DNA from: Pseudomonas putida
Lineage (GTDB): Bacteria > Pseudomonadota > Gammaproteobacteria > Pseudomonadales > Pseudomonadaceae
DNA: 64,000 bases
Direction of reading: 5' to 3'
Assembly: GCF_028682475.1 (NCBI RefSeq)
Contig: NZ_JANHLE010000004.1
Location: 175,051 to 239,050, forward strand
How positions within the stretch are numbered: the stretch's first letter is position 1; each line of letters opens with the position of its first letter. The translations under genes and the position numbers were made by a program. The notes below the pieces were generated by a model. It had not been told where the DNA came from and searched no databases. It was given only the letters and a program-made list of their open reading frames with translations. Below, piece after piece: positions 1 through 9,426 of the stretch.

Positions 1-693
1 GCGTTCAAGGATGGCAAGCCGGATGGCCAGGAAACCCGCTGGACCGCCGACGGTAGCAAGGTGATCACTGAACTCAGCTGGAGCGAAGGCAAGAAGTTCA
101 GTGGCTATGAGACCGACTCAGAGGCAAAGCTGAACTATGCAAACGGCCAGCTTCACGGGCCGCAAACGAAATACGACTACATTGTCGGTAGCCTGAAGCA
201 ATTCGTCGCCGCAGAAGAGAACTACAAAGACGGCAAGCTTGATGGCGTACAGAAGCAATATAAAAACATTCTGCACACCGCTATTGTTCAGCAGGCGTCC
301 GAAATCATCTACGCGGACGGTACTGCAGTCTCCGGGTGGATCCGGCAGTTCAGCACCCCGGATGGCAAGGTGCTCCAGGAAATCAAGCTCGTGCAGACCG
401 AGCAAGCTGAGGACGAGGACTTCTTCAGCGGTTACCCCGGCAACCTCGTACCCGACGGCGTCATCCAGTCGTACAACCCGCAAACCGGCCAGCTCGAAGG
501 CCAAGAGCGCTGGGTTAACGGTGTAAAGGAAACACAATCATCCCTGCTTTCCACGGTTGCAGCGGTTTCTGCCGAGACCTGTCAGGACGCCTGGATGACC
601 GAGTACCGCAAAGAAGTCGGCGAAGAAGCGATGATCACCAGCGACCAGATTGGCGAATGGGAACAATGGTGTGCTGAAGGCAAGTTGCCTTAA
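1..693 (+). CDS. MORN/YwqK-like repeat protein, 5' truncated
   Basis: The reading frame is open from base 1, so the real start lies outside the window; the GTG at 61 is only an internal codon. The visible 230 residues contain several copies of a degenerate repeat built around Y-x-D/N-G-K/Q-x-x-G (for example YANGQLHG and YKDGKLDG, plus DGKPDGQ before position 61), the pattern of MORN and YwqK-type repeat proteins. The C-terminal 60 residues are acidic and not repetitive. No signal peptide can be judged because the N-terminus is missing. Such proteins are often surface or interaction scaffolds, and some are annotated as 'YwqK antitoxin', but nothing here shows a toxin partner. Function unknown; family call moderately sure. 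Confidence 0.65.
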   Translation, partial: AFKDGKPDGQETRWTADGSKVITELSWSEGKKFSGYETDSEAKLNYANGQLHGPQTKYDYIVGSLKQFVAAEENYKDGKLDGVQKQYKNILHTAIVQQASEIIYADGTAVSGWIRQFSTPDGKVLQEIKLVQTEQAEDEDFFSGYPGNLVPDGVIQSYNPQTGQLEGQERWVNGVKETQSSLLSTVAAVSAETCQDAWMTEYRKEVGEEAMITSDQIGEWEQWCAEGKLP

Positions 694-707
694 GGCAGGT
701 GTTCAGC

Positions 708-731
708 GAGGGCGGCTCAAGGGCCGCCCTC
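708..731. terminator. GC-rich hairpin between convergent genes
   Basis: Arms GAGGGCGGC (708-716) and GCCGCCCTC (723-731) pair perfectly over 9 bp around a 6-nt loop, just after the MORN gene stop and before the rtcB stop. There is no clear T-run on either side, so termination function is inferred from position only. Confidence 0.45.
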
Positions 732-759
732 ATTGCTTGCTGGCTTCTCCCCCACGTGC

Positions 760-1965
760 TCAGCCTTTGACGCACACCACCTGCCGCAAGGTATGCACCA
801 CCTCCACCAGCTCCCGCTGCGCCTGTATCACTGCATCGATGTCCTTGTAGGCCATGGGAATTTCATCGATCACGTCTTTGTCCTTGCGGCATTCCACATG
901 CGCGGTGGCGCGCACCTGATCTTCCAGGGTGAACTGCTTTTTCGCCCGGGTACGACTCATGGTCCGCCCGGCGCCATGGCTGCAGGAGCAGAACGACTGT
1001 TCATTGCCCAGCCCACGGACGATGAAACTCTTCGCGCCCATGGAGCCGGGGATGATGCCCAGTTGGCCCTTCTGCGCCGATACCGCGCCCTTGCGGGTCA
1101 CCAGGATGTCCTGGCCGAAGTGGTGTTCGCGCTGTACGTAGTTGTGGTGGCAGTTGACCGCTTCCAGGTTGGCGTCGAAGGATTTCCCGAGCACCTGGCG
1201 AGCCGCAGCAATCACCGCGTGCATCATCAAGGCACGGTTCTGCCGGGCAAAATCCTGGGCCCATTCGACCGCTTCGACATAGTCGTCAAAGTGGCGGCTG
1301 CCTTCTTTGAAATACGCCAGATCCTTGTCCGGCAGGTTGGCGATGTGCTGGCGCATGTCGGCCTGGGCCAGTTCGATGAACAGGTTGCCAATGGCGTTGC
1401 CCACACCGCGCGAACCGCTGTGCAGCATGAACCAGACGCGGTCGCTTTCATCCAGGCAGACTTCGATGAAATGGTTGCCGCCGCCCAGTGTGCCCAGGTG
1501 CTGGCGGTTGTTGGTTTTTTCCAGTTGCGGGTACTTGCCGGTGATGGCCTTGAAGCGCCCGGCCAGGTCTTTCCAGGCCTGATCGGCCTGGGCCGGGACC
1601 TTGTCCCAGGCACCCTGGTCGTGACGACCGAAGGTTTTGCCATGCGGCACAGCCTGCTCGATGGCGCTGCGCAGCCGGTGCAGGTTGTCGGGCAGGTCTG
1701 CGGCAACCAGCGAGGTGCAGGCCGCGATCATGCCGCAGCCGATATCCACACCCACTGCCGCCGGGATAATCGCGCCCAGGGTCGGGATCACGCTGCCGAT
1801 GGTCGAGCCTTTGCCCAGGTGCACATCCGGCATCACTGCCAGGTGCTTGAAGATGAACGGCATCTTCGCCGTGTTGATCAACTGCTGACGGGCTTCGTCT
1901 TCCACCGGCACGCCCTGGGTCCAGAGTTTGATCGGTTTGCCGCCGGCCACTTCAAGCAGGTTCAT
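760..1965 (-). CDS. rtcB: RtcB family RNA ligase
   Basis: 401 residues from the ATG at 1963-1965, which has an AGAGGTG ribosome-binding site; longer in-frame starts upstream lack one. Family hallmarks are present: PDVHLGKG, the metal-binding GVDIGCGM, GGGNHFIE, HSGSRG, and near the C-terminus CSHGAGRTMSR, which contains the histidine that becomes guanylylated. RtcB joins 2',3'-cyclic phosphate or 3'-phosphate RNA ends to 5'-OH ends using GTP and manganese, and acts in RNA repair and tRNA or rRNA healing. There is no rtcA, archease or rtcR regulator next to it, and no sigma-54 -24/-12 promoter was seen upstream, so this copy is unlikely to be wired like the E. coli rtcBA operon. Confidence 0.93.
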   Translation of the reverse strand: MNLLEVAGGKPIKLWTQGVPVEDEARQQLINTAKMPFIFKHLAVMPDVHLGKGSTIGSVIPTLGAIIPAAVGVDIGCGMIAACTSLVAADLPDNLHRLRSAIEQAVPHGKTFGRHDQGAWDKVPAQADQAWKDLAGRFKAITGKYPQLEKTNNRQHLGTLGGGNHFIEVCLDESDRVWFMLHSGSRGVGNAIGNLFIELAQADMRQHIANLPDKDLAYFKEGSRHFDDYVEAVEWAQDFARQNRALMMHAVIAAARQVLGKSFDANLEAVNCHHNYVQREHHFGQDILVTRKGAVSAQKGQLGIIPGSMGAKSFIVRGLGNEQSFCSCSHGAGRTMSRTRAKKQFTLEDQVRATAHVECRKDKDVIDEIPMAYKDIDAVIQAQRELVEVVHTLRQVVCVKG

Positions 1966-2076
1966 GTCACACCTCTGGATTGACGCACATGTATTTACAA
2001 CCAGAAACACAATGCGTTCAGGAAAATTTACAGTACACCAGACAGCGACTAAGGTGTAATCAGAGGACCGAATCGC

Positions 2077-2095
2077 GACTGGCAGGACGCCAGTC
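2077..2095. repeat. Short inverted repeat upstream of rtcB
   Basis: GACTGGC (2077-2083) and GCCAGTC (2089-2095) form a 7-bp hairpin with a 5-nt loop in the region between rtcB and the SGNH lipoprotein gene. Role unknown. Confidence 0.4.
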
Positions 2096-2150
2096 GGCAC
2101 ATGCTGAGCAGGTGCCAACAGGCATCTGGATTGGCCTCTTTTCGAGGGCC

Positions 2151-2198
2151 GGGGAGACAACTCCATGGGGCGCCGCAAGCCAACCCGGAGTTGTCCCC
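2151..2198. repeat. Inverted repeat after the SGNH lipoprotein gene
   Basis: The arms contain ACAACTCC and GGAGTTGT flanked by GGGG and CCCC (2151-2164 against 2187-2198), with a bulge in the left arm and a 22-nt loop. It lies just downstream of the leftward acyl-modification operon, so it may end that transcript, but it lacks a U-tract. Confidence 0.4.
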
Positions 2199-2217
2199 GC
2201 CTCTCCTTTTCCCGCCC

Positions 2218-3423
2218 TTATTTCAACTTCAGCTGCGTGCGCAAATAGTCGTGCAGAGCGGCCGCGCTCTTGCGGTAGCCGTCGGCAGTCAGGTGCACCA
2301 GATCGCCACGAGCCAGGCCTTGCGCCTGCCAGGCGGCAATCGAGCATTGTCCGCCCATGAATGCCTGCCAGTCCCAGAACAGCGCATTGGCTTGCTGCGC
2401 GGCCTGGCGCTGGATGCGGACGACCGCAGCCAGTTGCTGCGGCTGACGCGCGGCGCAACTACGCGCCTTGCGCTGCTTGATCGAGTCTGGCGGACCGACA
2501 ATCAACACCACCGCCCGCGGCAGGTCGCGGCGCAGGCGCTCAAGGGTCTGCTTGAGCTGGGTCTGGTACAGGTTCAGGTCTAGGGTGTCGTCGAACGCCT
2601 CGTTGGTGCCGTACGCCAGAATCACCAGGTCCGGACGCAGCGACTTGAGTGTGTCCTGCCAGCCGGGCTGCCATTTTTCCGTTACCTCAAGCCGCGCACC
2701 GTTGATGCCCAACGCCGAGTAGATCACCCCGGCATTCTTCTGCCCCTGAAGGTACCAGCCCCCCAGTACGGTGCCGGGGCGGCTGTCGAGGGTCAGATCC
2801 AGCGGCAGTCCGAGATTGTTCACCACCGGGCCGAAGCGCCATTGCCCTCCCGTGGCGGCCAGCAACCGGCGGTTCTGACCACGAGGGTCACGCAACAACA
2901 GAGAAGTACTTTCCTGCGCCTGGTATAAGGCGGACACTCGATAGCGCTGGGTGCTCGGCTCACGCGCCTCGATACGCACACTGGGCTTTGTCGCCAGGGG
3001 TACCGACAGATAGCCGCCAAGCGGGAACTGCGCGCTCTGCTGGTTACGTGCCGACACCAGTTCCCACTGGCGCTTGGCAGCCTTGAGGATGACCGGTTCA
3101 TAACGCGTGCCCGGCACCGGCGTAGCGGCAACCAGGCCGATGCCGCCATCGCCGTACTGCGCCTGCAGCAAGCGGCGCATCTCACCGCTGAACAGGTCGG
3201 CGGCGGTATGCGAATCACCAAACTGAACGACCGTGACCGGCGCGCGGTTGGCATTCCTGAACTTGCCGGCCAGCACCGCGAGGTTGCCATTGCTCTGGTT
3301 GAGCGCAGGCTTGGCCGGCGCAGTCACCGGTCTGGCCGTGGTATTGACCGCCGCCACCGGGCTACAGCCCGGCAACGCACAGACCAGTAGAGCCAACCCA
3401 AGAATGTTGTGCAGTCGACGCAT
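2218..3423 (-). CDS. SGNH/GDSL-family lipoprotein hydrolase or acetyltransferase
   Basis: 401 residues. A lipoprotein signal with lipobox LPGC puts Cys20 at the membrane anchor. The SGNH blocks are visible: FGDSH with the nucleophile near Ser71, YGTNE with the block III Asn, and DLVH near the C-terminus giving the Asp374/His377 pair. The start ATG overlaps the stop of the upstream gene by one base (TGATG), so translation is coupled. Being a lipid-anchored SGNH enzyme beside an MBOAT protein suggests it adds or removes acyl groups on a cell-envelope polymer, comparable to Ape1/PatB of peptidoglycan or AlgJ/AlgX of alginate. Substrate and direction of the reaction cannot be read from sequence. 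Confidence 0.8.
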   Translation of the reverse strand: MRRLHNILGLALLVCALPGCSPVAAVNTTARPVTAPAKPALNQSNGNLAVLAGKFRNANRAPVTVVQFGDSHTAADLFSGEMRRLLQAQYGDGGIGLVAATPVPGTRYEPVILKAAKRQWELVSARNQQSAQFPLGGYLSVPLATKPSVRIEAREPSTQRYRVSALYQAQESTSLLLRDPRGQNRRLLAATGGQWRFGPVVNNLGLPLDLTLDSRPGTVLGGWYLQGQKNAGVIYSALGINGARLEVTEKWQPGWQDTLKSLRPDLVILAYGTNEAFDDTLDLNLYQTQLKQTLERLRRDLPRAVVLIVGPPDSIKQRKARSCAARQPQQLAAVVRIQRQAAQQANALFWDWQAFMGGQCSIAAWQAQGLARGDLVHLTADGYRKSAAALHDYLRTQLKLK

Positions 3424-4535
3424 CAGTGTCCCGTTACAGTAAGGCCCGGGAATGCGATCTTCGACAATATCTGTTCGGCGATCAGCTTTTGCCCGGTGAT
3501 AGTGAAATGAATGCCGTCATCGACCCGGGTCTTGACCCGTTTGCCCTGGCTGTCCTGCAAGGTATAGGAGAATTCGTCGTCCTTGTAACCCAGCACCGGA
3601 TTGACCGAAAGGTAGTGTTGCTGGTGCAGCCCGACCTGCTCCTGATACAGGCCGCTGAGGTAGGCCATGGCGCTGGACAGCCGCGGCGTCTGCATGTTCG
3701 GCGGGCCGACCCAGATCACCTGCACCTGGTGCTCGCGGGCCTGATCGAGGATCGCATTGATGCGCTGGCGGTAGGCACTCTCCCAGTCCGGCGACTTGAA
3801 GCGCAGGAACGGCTTGCCCTTGCCCTGGGGCATGTCCCACGGATCGTTGGGGCCGAGGAAGATCACCATCAGGCGAATGTTCGGCGAGCTGTCCAGGGTC
3901 TGCGCCACAGTTCGCGGCCAGTTGAAAAACCCAGGATAGGCCAGCCCGGTACTCTGCCGGCTGAGGTTGACGCTCTTGATCTGGTAGCGCTTGCGCAGGG
4001 TGTTGGCCAGGTGCGGTGCGACGCCTTGCATCAACGAGTCGCCGACCAGAAACACCTCGTCACCCGCCGCCAGCGAGACCAGGGTGGCTGACGACGGCGT
4101 TGGGGCAATGGCTGCGGCTGGCTTGACCGCTTCCACGACTGTCGCTGGGACAGCCTCCTTGACCGCCAGCGGATTGCTCGCCACTGCCTGTGGCGCAGCA
4201 TGGGCTGCCACCAGATTCACCGGAACCACGGGAATGGGCGCCGGCAGCTCGACGGTTTCAACCTTTGCTATCGCTGTGCGGCTCTGCACCAGGCTGTCGA
4301 CAAAGCTGTCACGGGCCGCACCCAGCGCCTGGGTCAGGTTGCCGCCCAGACGCCAGGCCGGGCTTTGCCCAAGCACCGGCAGCTCGCAGCTCTGATGGTA
4401 TTTCTGCTGGCAGTAGAGGCTGATCGACTCCTGGTTCAGCCAGAACAGCAGCACAGTGGCCAGGACAATCGCGTAGAAGGCTTTCGCCGCATCCAGTTGC
4501 ACGCGCAGCAGTTGAGCGGAATTAGAAGCTGGCAT
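3423..4535 (-). CDS. DUF459-like SGNH protein, membrane-anchored
   Basis: 370 residues from the ATG at 4533-4535, which follows a GGGG ribosome-binding site and overlaps the MBOAT stop by 14 bases. One N-terminal membrane helix (about residues 18-34) is followed by a Pro/Ala/Val-rich linker to about residue 150 and then an SGNH domain: GDSLMQG with Ser167, GPND, and DDGIH with Asp340/His343. It should sit in the periplasm tethered to the inner membrane, the usual position of an acyl-transfer partner of an MBOAT channel protein. It is the middle gene of the three-gene operon. Confidence 0.82.
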   Translation of the reverse strand: MPASNSAQLLRVQLDAAKAFYAIVLATVLLFWLNQESISLYCQQKYHQSCELPVLGQSPAWRLGGNLTQALGAARDSFVDSLVQSRTAIAKVETVELPAPIPVVPVNLVAAHAAPQAVASNPLAVKEAVPATVVEAVKPAAAIAPTPSSATLVSLAAGDEVFLVGDSLMQGVAPHLANTLRKRYQIKSVNLSRQSTGLAYPGFFNWPRTVAQTLDSSPNIRLMVIFLGPNDPWDMPQGKGKPFLRFKSPDWESAYRQRINAILDQAREHQVQVIWVGPPNMQTPRLSSAMAYLSGLYQEQVGLHQQHYLSVNPVLGYKDDEFSYTLQDSQGKRVKTRVDDGIHFTITGQKLIAEQILSKIAFPGLTVTGH

Positions 4536-5937
4536 AGATGAACCCCGGCACGCCCGACTGCGAAGCAAAGATCACCAACGACACGAACACCCCGAGTGGA
4601 ATCGGATAGAACTGCCAGGGCAAGCGGGTTGTGGCGGTAAACAACTGACGAAGCAGGGCAAGCAGCTGTGGATAGACCGCGACGTACAGCACACTCGCAA
4701 GCACCAGCAGGCCGGTCGCCGAGAACAGCCCGTCAAGGCTCAAGCCGCCAATGCCGGCGAGCATGTCGATGGCTTCTTCGAAACTTGCGCAGCGGAAAAA
4801 GATCCAGGCAAAGGCCACATAGTGAAAGGTCAGCAGACGCGCCGCCAACCCCGCCCCGGGCCAGCGCATGGGTTGCGGAAGGATATAGGTCGAAGCCTTG
4901 TACAAAGCCAGGCCGATACCGTGCAGTGCCCCCCAGATAATGAAGTTGAGGCTCGCGCCATGCCACAAACCGGAAATCAGCATGGCCAGCAGCATGTTCA
5001 GGTTGCCGCGCCATACCCCGCGGCGGTTGCCGCCCAGCGGGATGTACACGTAGTCACGGATGAACAGCGACAGACTGATGTGCCAACGCGCCCAGAACTC
5101 CTTGAGGTTGTGCGCCGCATAAGGCGCGTTGAAGTTGTCGGGCAAGCGGAAGCCCAGCAACAGGGCGATGCCGGTCACCAGATTGGTGTAGCCGCTGAAG
5201 TTGAAATAGATCAGAAAGCTGTAGCCATAGACGCTCAGCAGGATCTGTTCCGGCGAGTAACTGCCCGGCGTTGCGAACACCGGATCGACCCATTCGCTGG
5301 CCAGCCAGGCGCTGCAGAAGAACAGCTTGACCACCGCCTGGGCGATCAGGCCCAGGGCTCGTTGAGGCTCCAGCACCTGGCGAATGGACGGCGGCCGGAT
5401 TTGCGGCAACATATGCGCGGCGCGGTTGACCGGGCCGGCGACCAGACTGGGGAAGAATGCCAGGTACAGGGCCAGGTCCATCGGACTGGCGGATGGCATC
5501 TCGCGCCGATTGATCGACACCAGGTAGCTGACCGAATGAAAGGTGTAGAACGACAGACCAATCGGCAGCAGCACTTCCAGCACCGGCAGCGACACAGCGA
5601 TACCGGCACTGGCCAGTGCGCCCTGCACGCCCGCGACAAAGAATTCCTGATACTTGAACAGGTAGAAGCAGCCCACGACCAGCAGCAACACCAGCAGGTA
5701 ACTGAAACGCCGCCCCGGATAGCGTTCACCGAGCCGCCCGAGCAGGTACACCAGGGCGCTGTAGCCGAGCAGGACATACAGGGAGTTGAGGCTGAAACTG
5801 GCCACCAGGGCATAACTGGCCGCCAACAGCAGCACGTTCTGAAGGCGAACGCTCCAGCACAAGCTCCAGTAAATGACGAAAAACAGGATGAAACTGAGGC
5901 CGAACTCGATCGAAAGGAAGCTCACAACGTAGTCCAT
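4522..5937 (-). CDS. MBOAT family membrane-bound O-acyltransferase
   Basis: 471 residues with about ten hydrophobic segments. The MBOAT core is clear: NFNAPYAAHNLKEFWARWHISLS, then RDYVYIPLGGNRRG, and the catalytic-histidine segment LWHGASLNFIIWGALHG. This is the AlgI/PatA/DltB type that moves an activated acyl group across the inner membrane to a periplasmic acceptor enzyme. It is the first gene of a leftward operon with two SGNH proteins. No alginate, cellulose or other polysaccharide synthesis genes are nearby, so the acceptor is unknown; peptidoglycan or a surface glycan are the main candidates. Confidence 0.9.
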   Translation of the reverse strand: MDYVVSFLSIEFGLSFILFFVIYWSLCWSVRLQNVLLLAASYALVASFSLNSLYVLLGYSALVYLLGRLGERYPGRRFSYLLVLLLVVGCFYLFKYQEFFVAGVQGALASAGIAVSLPVLEVLLPIGLSFYTFHSVSYLVSINRREMPSASPMDLALYLAFFPSLVAGPVNRAAHMLPQIRPPSIRQVLEPQRALGLIAQAVVKLFFCSAWLASEWVDPVFATPGSYSPEQILLSVYGYSFLIYFNFSGYTNLVTGIALLLGFRLPDNFNAPYAAHNLKEFWARWHISLSLFIRDYVYIPLGGNRRGVWRGNLNMLLAMLISGLWHGASLNFIIWGALHGIGLALYKASTYILPQPMRWPGAGLAARLLTFHYVAFAWIFFRCASFEEAIDMLAGIGGLSLDGLFSATGLLVLASVLYVAVYPQLLALLRQLFTATTRLPWQFYPIPLGVFVSLVIFASQSGVPGFIYASF

Positions 5938-6106
5938 TACGTGACGTCAGATAAAAGAAGCCGCACCTGCGCGAACCCGCGAGATAAAGCGGCCGCGATT
6001 ATGGCAGAGAGCCGCAAGCAGCCACAATGAAAGCCTTGCAGGAAAATCAAGCGCTGGCCGTCGGTGTTTATGCAACAGAATGCGACGAAAGATCCGCCCT
6101 ACCGAT

Positions 6107-6135
6107 TTGCTCCCCCCGCCCCGCTCTGCTAGTGT
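6107..6135 (+). promoter_or_regulatory. Candidate sigma-70 promoter of xseB-ispA
   Basis: TTGCTC (6107-6112) and TAGTGT (6130-6135) are separated by 17 bases, about 35 bases before the xseB start. Match to consensus is moderate. Confidence 0.4.
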
Positions 6136-6168
6136 CGCGCCGTTTATACCGCCACCGAGACAGCCGCC

Positions 6169-6411
6169 ATGGCCCGAAAAAAAGCCTCCATCGATTTCGA
6201 GCAATCCCTCGCCGACCTGCAAGCCCTGGTCGAACGCCTGGAGAACGGTGAGCTGTCGCTGGAAGACTCGCTGACCGCCTTCGAACAAGGCATCAGCCTG
6301 ACCCGCGACTGCCAGGCCGCGCTGGTCCAGGCCGAGCAGAAGGTCCAGGTGTTGCTGGAGCGCGATGGCGAACTGAAGGCCGAACCTTTCGACGCGGAAC
6401 AGGCAGAATGA
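6169..6411 (+). CDS. xseB: Exodeoxyribonuclease VII small subunit
   Basis: 80 residues, the normal length. The typical XseB core is seen ([27 protein letters not shown] written in short: [26 protein letters not shown]). It associates with XseA to degrade single-stranded DNA into oligonucleotides; xseA is not in this window. Its stop overlaps the ispA start by four bases (ATGA), the usual xseB-ispA-dxs arrangement of proteobacteria. Confidence 0.96.
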   Translation: MARKKASIDFEQSLADLQALVERLENGELSLEDSLTAFEQGISLTRDCQAALVQAEQKVQVLLERDGELKAEPFDAEQAE

Positions 6412-7295
6412 TTGCCCACTATCAGGCCAGCTGTCAGGCCCGGGTCGATGCGGCCCTCGAGCAGTTGTTCGTCGCCCCTTCGGCAGAGCTCACCCGCCTC
6501 TACGCCGCCATGCGCTACAGCGTGATGAACGGCGGCAAGCGCGTGCGTCCGTTGCTCGCCTATGCCGCCTGCGAAGCCCTCGGTGCCGCCCCCGAGCAAG
6601 CCAATGGCGCCGCCTGCGCGGTCGAGCTGATCCATGCCTACTCGCTGGTGCACGACGACCTGCCGGCCATGGACGATGACGACCTGCGCCGTGGTCAGCC
6701 GACCACCCATAAAGCCTTTGACGAAGCCTGCGCGATCCTTGCCGGCGACGGCTTGCAGAGTCTGGCTTTCAACGCCCTGCTCGATCCGCAACTGAGCCCG
6801 CAGGCTGACGGTATTCGCCTGGCCATGGTCCAGACCCTGGCGCTGGCCGCAGGTCCGGCGGGCATGGTCGGCGGTCAGGCCATCGACCTCGGTTCGGTGG
6901 GCCTCAAGCTTGACCAGACCGCGCTGGAGTTCATGCACCGGCACAAGACCGGCGCCCTGATCGAAGCCAGCGTGCGCCTCGGCGCCCTGGCCAGTGCGCG
7001 CGCCGACCAGGTGCAGCTCGATGCCCTGCAGACCTACGCTCGGGCCATCGGCCTGGCGTTCCAGGTGCAGGACGACATTCTCGACGTAGAAAGCGACACC
7101 GAAACCCTGGGCAAACGCCAGGGCGCCGACATCGCCCGCGATAAACCGACCTACCCGGCCCTGCTCGGCCTGGAAGCCGCCAAGGCTTATGCCCTGGAAT
7201 TGCGCGATCAGGCCCTGGAGGCCCTGCGGCCTTTCGACGCAGCGGCCGAGCCGTTGCGCGAGCTGGCGCGCTACATTGTCGAGCGACGCAACTAA
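6408..7295 (+). CDS. ispA: Farnesyl diphosphate synthase
   Basis: 295 residues of a short-chain trans-isoprenyl diphosphate synthase. The first aspartate-rich motif [14 protein letters not shown] and the second DDILD are intact, as are the GGKRVRP substrate motif and GQAIDL. It condenses IPP with DMAPP and GPP to give FPP for quinones, undecaprenyl phosphate and haem o. It lies between xseB and dxs; a REP pair separates it from dxs. Confidence 0.96.
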   Translation: MIAHYQASCQARVDAALEQLFVAPSAELTRLYAAMRYSVMNGGKRVRPLLAYAACEALGAAPEQANGAACAVELIHAYSLVHDDLPAMDDDDLRRGQPTTHKAFDEACAILAGDGLQSLAFNALLDPQLSPQADGIRLAMVQTLALAAGPAGMVGGQAIDLGSVGLKLDQTALEFMHRHKTGALIEASVRLGALASARADQVQLDALQTYARAIGLAFQVQDDILDVESDTETLGKRQGADIARDKPTYPALLGLEAAKAYALELRDQALEALRPFDAAAEPLRELARYIVERRN

Positions 7296-7313
7296 GTCGC
7301 CTGTTCCGGCCTC

Positions 7314-7386
7314 ATCGCCGGCAAAGCCGGCTCCCACATGAGCCAGGCCTTGCACTATTACTGTGGGAGCCGGCCTTGCCGGCGAT
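7314..7386. repeat. REP pair (REPIN) between ispA and dxs
   Basis: Two inverted 25-base REP copies (7314-7338 and 7362-7386), identical except for one T/C difference, separated by 23 bases. Each has the GCCGGC-AAR-GCCGGC-type internal hairpin and the TGTGGGAG end typical of Pseudomonas REPs. It can fold into one long hairpin. Confidence 0.9.
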
Positions 7387-7472
7387 AGGGGCCAATGCCC
7401 CCCCACTCAATGGGCAGTAAACACCGCAATAAGGTAAACTGCCGCCACTTCATATCTATAACGATTCGCCTG

Positions 7473-9371
7473 ATGCCCACGACGTTTCAAGAGATCCCCC
7501 GCGAACGCCCGGTCACGCCGCTGCTCGACCGTGCCGATACGCCCGCCGGCCTGCGCCGGCTGGCTGAAGCCGACCTGGAGAACCTGGCTGACGAACTGCG
7601 CCAGGAACTGCTCTATACCGTTGGTCAGACCGGCGGGCATTTCGGTGCCGGCCTGGGCGTCATCGAGCTGACGATTGCCCTGCACTACGTCTTCGACACC
7701 CCGGACGACCGGCTGGTGTGGGACGTGGGTCACCAGGCCTATCCGCACAAGATCCTCACCGGTCGCCGCCAGCGCATGCACACCCTGCGCCAGAAGGACG
7801 GCCTGGCCGCTTTCCCGCGTCGCGCCGAGAGCGAGTACGACACTTTTGGCGTCGGTCACTCCAGCACCTCGATCAGTGCCGCGCTGGGCATGGCCATCGC
7901 CGCCCGCCTGCAGAACGATCCGCGCAAGTCCATCGCCGTGATCGGTGACGGCGCGCTGACGGCCGGCATGGCCTTCGAGGCGTTGAACCACGCCCAGGAA
8001 GTCGATGCCGACATGCTGGTGATCCTCAACGACAACGACATGTCGATCTCGCGCAATGTCGGCGGCCTGTCCAACTACCTGGCCAAGATTCTTTCCAGCC
8101 GCACCTATTCGAGCATGCGCGAAGGCAGCAAAAAGGTCCTCTCGCGCCTGCCTGGTGCCTGGGAAATCGCCCGCCGCACCGAAGAGTACGCCAAGGGCAT
8201 GCTGGTGCCCGGCACCCTGTTCGAAGAGCTGGGCTGGAACTACATCGGGCCCATCGACGGTCACGACCTGCCGACCCTGATCACCACCCTGCGCAACATG
8301 CGCGACCTCAAGGGCCCGCAGTTCCTGCATGTGGTGACGAAAAAGGGCAAAGGCTTCGCCCCGGCAGAAGTCGACCCGATCGGCTACCACGCCATCACCA
8401 AACTCGAGCCCGTCGATGCCCCGGCTGCCGCGCCGAAAAAGGCTGGCGGTCCGAAGTACTCGGCAGTGTTCGGTCAGTGGCTGTGCGACATGGCCGCGGC
8501 TGACGAACGTCTGGTCGGCATCACCCCGGCGATGAAGGAAGGCTCTGACCTGGTGGCGTTCAGCGAACGCTATCCGCAGCGCTACTTCGACGTGGCGATT
8601 GCCGAACAGCACGCGGTAACGCTGGCGGCCGGCATGGCCTGCGAAGGCGCCAAGCCGGTGGTGGCGATCTACTCGACGTTCCTGCAGCGCGCCTACGATC
8701 AACTGATCCATGACGTTGCCGTGCAGAACCTCGACGTGCTGTTCGCCATCGATCGCGCCGGCCTGGTCGGCGAAGACGGCCCGACTCACGCGGGCAGCTA
8801 CGACCTGTCGTTCCTGCGCTGCATCCCCGGCATGCTGGTGATGACCCCGAGCGACGAGAACGAGCTGCGCAAGATGCTCAGCACCGGCCACCTGTACAAC
8901 GGCCCGGCGGCAGTGCGCTATCCGCGTGGCAGTGGCCCGAACGCGACCATCGAAAACAACCTCGAGCCGCTGGAAATCGGCAAGGGCGTGGTTCGCCGTC
9001 AGGGCAGCAAGGTCGCCCTGCTGGTGTTTGGCGTACAGCTGACAGAAGCTCTGAAAGTTGCCGAAAGCCTCGATGCAACCGTCGTCGACATGCGCTTCGT
9101 CAAACCGCTGGATGAAGCGCTGGTACGCGAAATGGCCGCCAGCCATGAGCTGCTGGTGACCATCGAAGAAAACGCCATCATGGGTGGCGCGGGCGCTGCG
9201 GTCAGCGAGTTCCTCGCCCGTGAAGCCATACTCAAGCCGGTGCTGCATCTGGGCTTGCCGGATGTCTACGTCGAGCACGCCAAGCCTGCGCAGATGCTGG
9301 CCGAGTGCGGGCTGGATGTTGCCGGGATCGAGGCTTCGGTGCGTCAGCGCCTGCAACTGCTCGGCCTTTAG
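7473..9371 (+). CDS. dxs: 1-deoxy-D-xylulose-5-phosphate synthase
   Basis: 632 residues from the ATG at 7473; the in-frame extension to 7395 is rejected because it begins in repeat-flanking DNA. The thiamine diphosphate motif [15 protein letters not shown] with downstream NDN, the transketolase pyrimidine-binding [14 protein letters not shown] segment and the [15 protein letters not shown] motif are present. The enzyme joins pyruvate and glyceraldehyde 3-phosphate to make DXP, the entry to the MEP isoprenoid pathway and a precursor of thiamine and pyridoxal phosphate. It works directly upstream of IspA in the same pathway. Confidence 0.97.
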   Translation: MPTTFQEIPRERPVTPLLDRADTPAGLRRLAEADLENLADELRQELLYTVGQTGGHFGAGLGVIELTIALHYVFDTPDDRLVWDVGHQAYPHKILTGRRQRMHTLRQKDGLAAFPRRAESEYDTFGVGHSSTSISAALGMAIAARLQNDPRKSIAVIGDGALTAGMAFEALNHAQEVDADMLVILNDNDMSISRNVGGLSNYLAKILSSRTYSSMREGSKKVLSRLPGAWEIARRTEEYAKGMLVPGTLFEELGWNYIGPIDGHDLPTLITTLRNMRDLKGPQFLHVVTKKGKGFAPAEVDPIGYHAITKLEPVDAPAAAPKKAGGPKYSAVFGQWLCDMAAADERLVGITPAMKEGSDLVAFSERYPQRYFDVAIAEQHAVTLAAGMACEGAKPVVAIYSTFLQRAYDQLIHDVAVQNLDVLFAIDRAGLVGEDGPTHAGSYDLSFLRCIPGMLVMTPSDENELRKMLSTGHLYNGPAAVRYPRGSGPNATIENNLEPLEIGKGVVRRQGSKVALLVFGVQLTEALKVAESLDATVVDMRFVKPLDEALVREMAASHELLVTIEENAIMGGAGAAVSEFLAREAILKPVLHLGLPDVYVEHAKPAQMLAECGLDVAGIEASVRQRLQLLGL

Positions 9372-9377
9372 GGCCTA

Positions 9378-9426
9378 ATCGCGGGGCAAGCCCGCTCCCA
9401 CAGTGGGAGCGGGCTTGCCCCGCGAT
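9378..9426. repeat. Perfect 24-bp REP palindrome between dxs and btuB
   Basis: Arms 9378-9401 and 9403-9426 are exact reverse complements around a single base (A9402). The sequence is the GCGGGGCAAGCCCGC variant of the same REP family, ending in CTCCCAC/GTGGGAG. It fills almost the whole 70-base gap, so it probably also ends the dxs transcript; a T-run is absent. Confidence 0.92.

Noticed and set aside
1..693. Antitoxin of a toxin-antitoxin pair (YwqK label)
   Set aside because: No toxin gene or other partner is present; only a repeat-type similarity is seen.
1966..2217. Sigma-54 promoter for rtcB
   Set aside because: No TGGC-N8-TGC pattern in the right orientation and place.
7314..7386. 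CRISPR-like or transposon-end repeat
   Set aside because: It is a single inverted REP pair, not a series of direct repeats with spacers, and has no adjacent transposase.
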